Of a stretch of DNA of 64,000 nt, positions 35,401 to 47,400 are shown piece after piece. Below the pieces are notes generated by a model. That model ran no database searches, was not told where the DNA came from, and saw only the letters and a list, made by a program, of their open reading frames with translations. The stretch is taken from positions 1-64,000 of the forward strand of contig JAUIRK010000015.1 of assembly GCA_030549495.1 (NCBI GenBank), written 5' to 3'. The position numbers were made by a program, and so were the translations under genes. The stretch comes from Nectonema munidae. Taxonomy: Eukaryota > Nematomorpha > Nectonematoida > Nectonematidae. How positions within the stretch are numbered: the stretch's first letter is position 1; every line of letters begins with the position of its first letter.

Positions 35401-38400
35401 TTTACATATCAGGTGATATGTCAATAAAAAGAATATCCCTCATCCTTCAACAAAAGTATGATGCAATTAAGCTTCTTGATAGCGGGCGACCGGCTTATAA
35501 AATAGCGGCTGATTTGGGTGTGGGGAAAACTTAAATTCAGACTTTAAGGAAGCGAAGAGCAGAAGTATTAGAGGATTGTGCTAAATGTAGGGTATCAATA
35601 GTCTCGAAAAGACCAAACTATCTTACAGGAAATGAGGAGATAAACACCTTAACATACGAGTGGTTTATTGACGCTTTGACTAGAGGGCTACCAGTCAGTA
35701 GCCCAATTCTCAAAACTAAAGCCTTAAAATTTCCCGAAGAACTCGGAAAGGGGGATTTCAAGCTTTATTGGTAGAAATAACATTGTTTTTCGTAATATGA
35801 CAGGAGAAAGAGTTGGTTTGTCAATCAACAGTTGACGAATGGAAGGAAAAGCACGAAAAAATTTGTGAGGGGTATATGGAAGAAGACATTTTAACATGGA
35901 CGAAACTGGACTTTTTTTTAAGAGACACAACAAAAAAACGTCTCATTAGGTAAGGAGCATTTTAAACAGTTCAATTAGTATACTTTTTGTTAATTTTTAG
36001 GGAAAGAGTGACCAGGTGGAAAGAGATCGAAAGAAAGGATAACAGTAGCACTCTGTGCGAGTATGACTGGAGAAAAAAATCAAACCATTAGTGATTGTAA
36101 AATCAAAATTCCCTAGATGATTTTTAAAGATAAAATTAAGCTCATTTCTAGTAGATTACAAATTTAATAAAAAAGCTTGGATGTCTGGAGATATCTTTGG
36201 AGAATGGCTGCAAAATTTTAATAGAAAAATGAGAATGAAAAAAGGAATGTTCTTTTATTCATCGACAATGCTCCTTACCATCCAAATCTCAAACTCAGTA
36301 ACGTTAAAATAGTTTTCCCCCTAAAACAACTTGTGAAACCGAACCAATGGACCAAGGAATAATTAAAGCAATGAAATTAAAATTTAGAAACCGTCAAGTA
36401 AGTATACTTTTCAATTATTACACACTTCATCGTATTTTTTATAACTTCTACAAAGACAAATCAAAATCGCTTATTGCAGGTCAACTTTCAAATCTTTTAA
36501 ATGCCGTTTTATGGTGTAGTGCAGCATGGGAGAAGTTGGTCGTTGAAGTAGCCACAGTTAGAAAATGTTTTATTAAGGCTGGATTTTGTGGTAAAGCAAA
36601 CTCTCTGATGTGCAATCCCGAGTTTGACAGAGATGAAATTCCTATTGCAATAAAAAACTTAAGTAAAGACGTTTTTGGGATAAAATATGATGAGGTTGTC
36701 GATGTTGATAAAGAATTGTACACGTGCCACGCTGGAAATAAAGTTGGGGACTTACATGCAAGAAAAAAACCAAAAGAAATGGAAAAAGAAACAAACGTGG
36801 AGAAATTGAAGAAAGAGATGCATGCTCCTGACAGAAGCAATTGACATGGTTAACAATTGCTCTTCATCACGGTCTAAAAAGCACTCTAGACAATATGATG
36901 AAAACAAGTTACGAGCTTGACAAATTGTCAGCTAAAGTTTTTGAATAAAAGAAAATAACTGATTTTTTCAAAATATGAATAATTTTTTTGTGCTGTTAAA
37001 TGCGACCATGACTCCTTCAGTCATTCCTTGAGTAGTCGCTTAATAAAGGTTTGACTGTATTTCAAAATTTTGCTTACGTTCTTCGATGCTATGTCTCTGT
37101 AGAATTATAATAAATATATTAACAATATTTCCAATCTATTCTGAGTTTCTTTATCTATTTTAAAATTATATAATACAAGCAAGGGGCACATCTTTGATAT
37201 AATGATGCAAATTTGAGCTATATTTGATCAGAGGCAGTAATGTAGTCAGTAATTTTGAACAAGAGCCCATAAAATGTTTAGCGTGTCAAATATTTTTTAT
37301 AGTATATAACTATATAAGAACTCTATAATTTAAAGCTTAAAAGGTTTATCCCTATTAATTACTATAACCAGGCCTTTCGATAAGTTGGGAGCAAGAGAGT
37401 TTACCCCCTGAGATTTATTTTTGCCCCTCTGAAGCTCCTATAGACTTTCTTATAGTCCCGACAGCATTAAAATTCAGCCCCTCCTCCTGTTATTGAAGTC
37501 GGACAAAGGGGCAAATTTAAACAATCAAGTCTAAAATCCAGAAATGAAATATATAGCATCTTTATTCTTAGATAATCATTTTATTTAATGTTGATGCACT
37601 CAGAATTACAAACAACGTAATTTGACTTCTTACAGTGCAAGTATAATAATGTCCGGTGATAATGGTAGTGTGTTTGTTGGACAAAAATTCTTTTATAATA
37701 AATTTTGAAAATTATATAAAAAAAGTTCGCACCCCCAACAATTTTGAGGATGTGCGACTCTGATTACAAGTCTCTTACAACATGAATATACTTATCTCTG
37801 CTAAACTGAAGATTAGTAAATAAGTTAATGTGAAAAAGATTTTAAAACTATATATATTTGTAAATAAATTTTTTTTTTAAATTAAACTTTATCTTTGTTG
37901 ATTAACCTTCGTTTGTTGCCACTGACCGATGGAAGAGCATTGTTTACAAAAAATAAAGTTGGAAGAAATCATTTGTCAGGGGTGCACATCCATAAAATTT
38001 GGAGGAGGGGTAGAGGGCGAGGCTTAAACACTTTTTATATTTTCAAAATTTATTATAGGAGAATTTTGTCCAGTGAACACACAATTATTAATAACTGACA
38101 TCATACTTGCATTGTCGGCTCCCAATCCCATCATAACTGCTGGAATTTTATAAAGTTGAATTTAATTGTGATCGCAACATTACCTTCTGGCTCAATAAGA
38201 GAATAAAATCTCTCAGATATGATAAACGTCGTTAACATATGGAAAACAAAATCATAAGTCTTCATTCATTTCCAGTATTGCTTTTACACTGATCTATTGA
38301 TTGAGTACATACACACGTATTCTATTTCATTTCTAATCACCATAATAACGCTTTGGGATAAAACTCCTCCATAAATTCATCACGTGATCATAAAGACAAA

Positions 38401-41400
38401 TAATTAAGAGATTTATAGCTTTTTACAAACTCTCGCATTTCTTAAAAGGTAGGATTAACAGCTTGCAAGAGCTTGATAAATTCACCAGCGTTCAATGAAG
38501 TAACCGTTTTATTATTCTAAGGATAGGGCATCTAAGATTTTGAAAAAAATATCGGTTTTTAAAGAGAATGGACTGGCGGCGGTCAGGATCCAAAATTGAA
38601 TAAATAGAACAAGGTATCCCTGATTTTATTTGTTTCTGGCATTGCGATCAGGATAAGGAAAGCCAGTGATCAATATTCAGCGCATGTCTAAAAAGAAGTT
38701 ATCCTTTATTATTGCTTATCATCAGTTATTGAAACGGATCCTTTTCTGATTTGAATGAGTACTAAAACAACTACCAAATGAAGGTTTTACACCATGATCC
38801 TAAAAACAATCTATTTTGTAAATCTTTCGGGCAGATTCTTGGTTAAGCCGGTCAAGTATTTGGTCTTCCAAGTTAAAAAAATGTCTGTCTTTTGAAGAAC
38901 ATATAGAAAGGCTTACAATAGAAGACTCATCGGTAAAACAGTCAGACGTCTTACACTCGATTATCTGATACATTATTATTTGCAACTAATCAATACAACT
39001 ATCGAGTGAGGAAAAAGACTAACAGAGGAAGAAATGATCAGCCTAAGAGCACCTCTACCACAAAAAATAGTGACCCTTTGGGGGTTTTTGTTGATAAAAC
39101 CTCTCCCCTCCTTTTTCACCACCACCCCCCCGGGTGGAAAACTTTCCCCCTCTGTTTTTTACCAGGGGCGCCCCCCTCACACCCCCTTCAATAAAATAAT
39201 TTCTTTTTTAAAATATCCTCAAAATTATTACAAACTTCCAAAAAACCCATTTTTTTATATATCACATTTTTTGAATTTTAAAATAAAAAAAATATATTTT
39301 ATAAAAAATATTCTTTTTTTCCTCCCCCTTACTTTTATTTTTAATAAAAAAAAAAACATCATCCCCCTATTCTTTTAAAAAAACTATAGATGCTGAATAG
39401 AAGATTCGTTAACCCAACAAAATGTCTTCGAAATGAACAATGTAAGCTATATGATGTATTAGGATGGATGTAAGTGTAGCGATTCAAATAACGATTCATA
39501 CAAGGCAAGGCAATCCAAAACAGGTTTAACCTTTTTGGGGCCCATCAGTTGAATGCAGGTTGCTATTCGCATTCGGTAAATTGAACTAAACACAGAGGTG
39601 ATTATGGACAGTAGACCTGATCAAAGTGGGATCCGAGTCAGTCCGGTCTTAATAATATGCAGGCCAGGACTGGACTAGACACTCTATAGCTTGGACCGGA
39701 AGAAACAGAACTATAAGATCTACGGACAGATCAGACCGGACTAGAGAAATTAAGGACCTGGTCGAACTGAACCACTAGGAAAAACCACTTTGCTGTCCTG
39801 ATGAATAGGTTTAGTGGACAGCACTATTCATCATCCCAACCATTGAGCCACAGCACCATGTATGATAATATCAAATTTGGTATATTTACTATGAAACGTC
39901 AATTAAATTTGATAACTTCCCGCAATGATCGTAATCCACTTATATGTAACATAACTTATGCGTATATCCTAAATCATCATTTGCCATGTATTATTAATAA
40001 CATATAGCGAAATTAATATGTAATGTGGTCGTAGCAAAGTGTGCGTAAACTAATTATCCTAAAACCGTTTAAAAATCTTCAATGGTTTCAATAGATACAA
40101 CAGCAAGGGCATCGGCAAAGGGGCGGCGACCGCTACCCCAATAATTTTATAATTTTTTTTATAAAAATGATTTTTTTACAGAGATATCTTGAACAATTTA
40201 ATATATTTTTTTTCTATTGTCACACATATTTATTTGTTTCAATTCCAAACATGTCCGCATTTACAATTATTAATCAACCTACTAATTTTAAATTTCCCAA
40301 ACGTTCTTTTGGCAAGAAAAATCCAGAGCTGCGTTCTTTCAACTCTACTTGGTTTAAGCAATACGCATGGTTACATTATAAGAAGTAATCTTATAATAAA
40401 ATTAAAAAGATTTCTTTTTAATTATTTTTTAAATTAATATTTTAAAAGAATACAATTTTTAGTGTATTAAAATTTAATGGTAAATATTTTAAAAAATAAA
40501 AGTATTTAGAAGAAAAATTTTTAGAAATAGTAAAATATATTTCGGAACGACTGTGTTCTTTTTTTAAGTAAAAGACTATAAGAGAACTTTAAAACAAATT
40601 TTTTGTTATTTTTAGGAAAAAGATGTAGCTTTCTGTTTTACCTGTATGATTGCTGCAAAAGAAAGCAAGATTTCCAACTCTAAAGCTGAGAGTAGTTTTA
40701 TTTCTACTGGATTTCGTCATTGGAAAGATGCAACTTCCAAATTCCGAAAACATCAAGATTCAGACTGCCATAAAGAAGCTATTGAGAGAAATGTCATACT
40801 ACCACGAGAAACAAAAGACATTGGTGAACTTCTCTCAGCCGTCCACTCAGAGGAGAAAAAACACAACAGACAGCAGCTGATAACCATTTTACGTAGCATC
40901 AGATTTCTTGCCAGCAAGGTTTATCTCTTCGGGGTCACGACAACGATCAAAGCAAATTTCTACAGATTCTTAAGCTTCAAGGTGAATCGGATCCATCAAT
41001 CCTTAAGTAGATGGAAAGAAAACGAGACAAATTTACATCAGCAACTATTCAGAATGAGATGCTACAAGTTATGGCTTTAAAAATATTGCATGACGTTGTT
41101 TCTAAAATCAGGAATAACGGCTATTTCTCCATCATGGTAGATGAGACAACAGATGAATCTAACCGTGAGCAAGTTGTTATTGTTATCCGTCATGTTGATG
41201 ATAATCTGGATGTGCACGAAGAGTTTATCGGGCTGTGTATGGTACCATCTATCGACGCTGCAACACTTACTAACGTCATTCTGGATGCCTTGGTGAGGAT
41301 GAACATCCCCTTGAGTAAGTGCCGTGGACAGTGCTATGATGGAGCCAGCAACATGTCTGGAGCTAAAAAGGGTGTGGCTGCTAACATCACCAACAAAGAG

Positions 41401-44400
41401 ACTAGGGCTATTTTCACGCACTGTTATGGACATGCGCTTAACTTGGCCGTCAATGATACAGTTAAAAAATCGAAGGTCATGCGTGATACCTTAGATACTG
41501 TATTTGAAATGTCCAAACTTATTAAGTATTCTCCTCAGAGGAATACCAGATTCGAACAACTAAAGCGTGAGATGGCACCTGATACGCCTGGATTTCGCGT
41601 GTTATGCCCTACTCGATGGACTGTTAGAGCTACCAGTTTGAACAGTGTTCTAAAAAACTACTGTTTTTCAGTTTTTGTGGGAGACCTGCTATGATTGCAC
41701 AAAAGATCCTGAAGGCCGTTCCTGGATCTTGGGCGTGAAAAGCCAAATGCAAAGTTTTGACTTTTCCTTTGGAGTTTCTCTTTGATATGAGATTCTCTGT
41801 CACACAGACAATCTAAGCCGAACACTACAGAAAAAAGATATATCAGCTGCTGAGGGTCAACACTTGACAGAACTTTCGCTATTGCCACGACGAAGAAAAA
41901 TGCCTATGCGATTCGAAACCGGAAAAGCCTCTCCAGAATTTGCCGTATCAGAGAAAGACTATTATAGTCAGCACTATTTCGAAGCTCTGGATCTTGTGGT
42001 GAACTGTGTAAAAGATCGTTTTAATCAACCGGGCTATCAAGTGTATCGGCATCTAGAAGACGTTATTTTGAAATCTGTACGCGGCGACAATACATACAAA
42101 GAAGATTTGCACTTTGTCTTAAAGTTCTATGGAGATGATCTGGACAAGACTTCTCTTTTTTCACAACTGGATACATTTGCAACCTTCGCACAAAACAGCT
42201 TAAATGATTTATCAACTGTTCCATTTCCTTTTTGGTAACTTTAGTGACTCAGATGTCTCCAACTTCCAGATGCCTATTCTCTGAGATTGTAAATTTACTG
42301 CGACTTATTTTAGTAATGCCAGCCACTAATGCCACAAGTGAAAGAACATTTTCTGCTTTGCGTCGAATAAAGACATATCTTCGAACTACTATGTCCCAAA
42401 AAAGGCTGAATCATATGATGATCCTGCACACGCACAGAGAGGCTACGGAAGCCTTAAATATTTTTGAAGTTGCAAACGACTTTGTATCAGCACGAGATGA
42501 GCGTGCATTCATTTTTGGACGCTTTTAAATTATTTTAATTTAACTTTTAACTAAATACATTGTTTCATTTAGATATTTGTCAAATAAATTCATATTTGTA
42601 AAATTATTTAAGTAAAAATACGTCAGTTACCCCTTAACATTTTTTACGATGCAGCTCGCCTCCCTAATGTTATATACTTGCAGACGCCCCTGAACAGATA
42701 TATAATAGTTTACTTTTAGTTAATTAGTGTTTGAGAATAAAATTGATTTATTGCCTGCCGTGAAGCTAGCAATTTTAAAAAGCTAAGTAAACACATGCTT
42801 ACCAGTTTCAGTTGAGTACAGGCAAGAAGAAAAAAGAGTGAGGAAGAGTTTGAGTATATAAGTTCTGTTCTTATCATAACTTTCTTTGTGTACTGACTTC
42901 TGCGCAAAACCGATTCCTTTTTCCCAGATGTACTCACAACTATCAATCAGAGATAAATCTTCGGTTGTTTGCTGAAAATGAAATGGCGTTAATCATTACG
43001 GTCGCATGCACGAAATTAAATGAAATACTGCAGCAGCATTTTTGTAGGGAAGAGATACGGTAAAGTCGGGACAAAACAAGAGATCCTTTAAATTGAAGAA
43101 GATAACGTGTAGGAAAACGTATTTTCAAAACAAAGTGAAATAAATACCAATAAAATTGCAGAAATTAAGCATTTCATTGAAGAAAGAAGCTAAAAATAAC
43201 GTATTATGACATAGATTATATGTTGTTGGAAGAGATGCATGTACAAGAATCCTTACTCCATTGTGAGAGTAAAATTCTTTAATGCATTTCTAATAAGTTC
43301 ATAATTAAAGCCTCATTTATTATGAGTTTGTGGGGAGAAGTATATAAATCAGGTTTCAATTATAACAAGACAAGGGAAAGCTAAGGAGAAGCACTAAGAT
43401 CTACTGAAGAAATTAGGATATTTGAAATTTTTTCACCATATGTATATTTTATTTATTAACCTTAAAATAAGCAATAAGTTTACAATAGTATTTTAACCAA
43501 AAGGCTACATTGCAGACACTTCTGAAATATAAAATTTCAAACATGATTTTTTCTATTATTTTTTGAATTAAAATTTTTTAAATGTCTGTCAACAGATTTT
43601 TCGTTTTATATATTATAATTTTTTATTATTGGAAACAAAATTCAAAACATTACGGAAGGGTAGAAAATATTTAAAAGGAATGAAACACGATTAATAAGCA
43701 ATAAAAAATGATGAATGCGAATCATATGAAATAAAGAAAAGCATTTTTTATTCATCGTCTCATGTGCAAAGAACAAATTTAGGTGATTATTTTTTATAAT
43801 AGCTAATGCATCTATTTCTATAATAAGTAGGTGGACAAGAAAAATAATTTGCAAACAAAAGATTAAGAAATAATGGATAACTAAAGAATTTCACATTTCA
43901 CTCATCGTCTTAAAACTTCCAGATTTATATTTTTATAAAAGCTTATAAATTTGTTTAAGCTTAACACAATGAAGCAATTTTATTTGATCATTTCCAAAGG
44001 AATTTTTAAAAATTTAGATTTCTGATTTAGACTTGAACAATATAGGATTAAGTGGATATAAGGTTAAGTTCTTAAAAATATAGAAAAAAAGGGAGTAAAG
44101 TAATGGAGGATTTAGATAGGACGATGGCCGACTCCCTCTCAACTTTTAAGTATATCAATGTATAGTTCAATCATGTTTAGCTAAAATTACTTCATGAGTC
44201 GTACTTCATATCTATCAAATCAGTGGTGCCGGAAACATTTTTACATGATATATAATAATTTATAAAATATTGCAGTTATATATTTAAAAAGAAAATAAAA
44301 ACTATTTTTTGAGTATTAATTTTATTTTTTTTCAATACATATCTGAAATCAATATAGGCCGAAGCATCAATTTCTTTATTTTTAAAAATCTTTTTTTTCT

Positions 44401-47400
44401 TTATCCGCTAAATAAAAAAAATGTAAGAGAGAGAGAGAGGTCTTTTTGGCGATTATAGATAGCTGGAGGGGGTTCGAATCATAAATATTTTGGTGTTAGG
44501 AATCACTGAATCAGATTATATGAGTAAATATTCCCTCAAAGTAATACTCAAGATAGCAGGGTTGCGAAATCGGAGGGAAATTATCCGGCTCCTACTTCAA
44601 GTAAGTACAAAAAAAAGACGCTGCCTGAAAATACTTAAAAGTGCAAACGCAATCCTTACTTCCTGCTTTGACTAAACAAGAAGCATTACATATGTTTATA
44701 AAAAAATTTTTTTTTCATTTTTTTAAATACTTAAAAAATTTTTAATAAAAAATCTGATTCTGACTCCGACTCCTAAATTTTAGTAGATAACGACTTCGCC
44801 TACTATATCTATTGATTAAATCTCCGAATCCAAACTCCGATGTATTCTCAATGCGTTCGTTTGATAAATAATCAGAAAAAATGTAATAAAATCCCCAAGG
44901 GGTAAATTTTTTTAAGATTCGTTCGCTGGAGCCTTTTTAAAATACTTTGTAAAATGAGAAAGCAGATAGATAACATAAAATTATAGAGTTACGTGATGAA
45001 TTGTAGCGAATTATAGTTAAACTAGTCTGCAAAAATGAAGCTAAATCACATATTTAAATCATACTATATCGAAAGTTAGTAAGAGAAATAAATTGACGGA
45101 ATTAAAAAATGATATTCAATTTCCAAATATAACTTAGGATATAATAAATGCAAAATTTTGAGAACATCATTTGGATAAAATAAGCATTTAAGGAGAATAA
45201 CTAAAATTAAAATCAATTTGGCTTTAGAGCTAAACTTTGGGACATATAAACGTTGAACGGTTAACAAATAAATCAAGTTTCATAAATAATTCTTGTCACT
45301 TATAACCAACTCTACATACAGAGTGCTAACTTATTTTAAGAGGCTGGACTATAAGAGAACTAGGGTTATGAATTTTTTCTTGTTTGCCCTGCAGTATTTT
45401 TCATTGAACTTTTTGATATAAAAATAAAATATGGCAATAAAATTAATTTATTTTTCAAAAAGTTACCCCAGGATGCACTTTATGTTATTTTATATTCTAA
45501 ATTTTCAAAAAATTTATTATAAATCAAAAAAAAATATTTTAAATATTTTATTTAAAATTTAATTGAAAGTATTTTTTAAAACAAATTTTAAATTTAAATA
45601 TTTGCCCGTTTTGCAGGTTTTTTTCAGTTCTTTTGGCAGTTTTATTGCCCTTTCTGCAATAATATTTGTTCTCGGTATGTTTATAACCGATGTATCTTTT
45701 ACCCAGTGATTTTCAAAGCACTTTTCGCACTTTTGCAATTTGTGTTTTGAATGAAAAAAAGAAACTTTTCATAGTTGTCTTGCTGAAATTTTTGATTAGA
45801 GAACCATACTTCTTGCCAACCGCAGGCTATAAAATTCACAGCTTTTTCTAATTTTTTATGCTTTCCAATTTATTGCATGCAACTTGTTTTTTTCTTTAAA
45901 AATTCTATACCCATAACATAATGTAGACAAAAATTTAAAGTCATCTCTCCAACCAAGGTTTTTAAAATCAGGCATTGTATATAACTTTTTTAACTTATCA
46001 TAATTTTTAACTATTATTTTTATAAATTCATAGTTCATGTATGGATCAATTGAAATTACTGGAAAATAATAATCAAGAATATGTCTTAAAATTCTGTCTA
46101 AAATGTGATGTTGGCAGCCAACAAATTGAGGTTTAGTCAAACCTAAATTCAACATTTTCTGCTTAAGTCTTACTATAACTACTGCAAAATAACCAGTATT
46201 TGTAGGTGTAGTATCACATGTAATCATTTTATGCTAGACCATGCAGCATTTTCATCTAGAAGCTTTATTAATCCTTCTGAAATGCTTTTTACGGAGCTGT
46301 CTTTAGTTCTGAATACTCCTAAATTAATTTTGTGCTTAGGATTTTGAAGACACACTACTTGATATTCTTCAAGTTTTTCATCATTTTTATTAACTAGCAA
46401 TCTTTTGCCGTCAAAATGTAAGCAAAAATTATTTTGTTTCCAAGACTTTCTTAATTTTTAATGGCATTGATTTACCACCCGCAATCATACTTTTAAATAT
46501 TCCAGATTGTCTTGGAGTTGGCAAGTTTATTCCCTCTTCAAAAAGACTTAAACATACTCTTGATGCTTTATTTGTAGAAAGAGATAGACTTGTCACCAAT
46601 TTAAGGGATTGTGATGTAGAGCATTTCTTTTTTCTTTTTTTGCAGTTTTCTAAATTAAACTCATCTTCACTGGAATCAGAGCTGAATGATAATTCACTAG
46701 AGTTTTTGTCATGTTCAGAATGCATAAAAACTTTGTTGTTTGAATCTTTTCGTCTTTTTGATGGGTGAATAGAGAAAATAAAAGCAAGTTTATTTGTCAC
46801 ATACCCTACTTTTCCTTTTGATTAAAATTGTTTATTATAAAGAGCTTTATCTTCTTTGCACAACCAGTTTCCATTTACTTTTGCTATATCAAATAAATTT
46901 AATAAAGCTTCATTAAATTCTTTATTAGAATACTTTTGATTTTTTTCATATTCTAAAATAATATTTTTTACTTTAGCAACAATTGCTTGTTCACTAAGTT
47001 GAGGAAAACTCATTTTATCCCATAAGCTGGATAATTCTTGAAAAAAATTGTTAATCCTTACTTGTTTAAAATTTTCTTTCTCTAATAAGGTATGCAAAAG
47101 ACGAAGAATATCAATTTTTTTTAGTTAATCTTCTAAAAATTTTAAAGTCTTCAATTCTTGGTAAGATTCTTGCATGCTTTGTTTTGGATAATAAATTTTT
47201 TTCTCCAAATTTTAGAATTTTTATTAACAGCAGAACTGGATTTAAGTTCACCCATTTTTAGTAGAAAAAAAAATGTAAAAAATGTGTGTTTCTAAAAATA
47301 AAAAACTAATAAATTGTTATAAATATTTTAATTACTAAACATCCTTTTTTAAAAGCCATTTTAATTTAACAAAAGTTGAAGTTTTTATTTGTTTTTTTAG

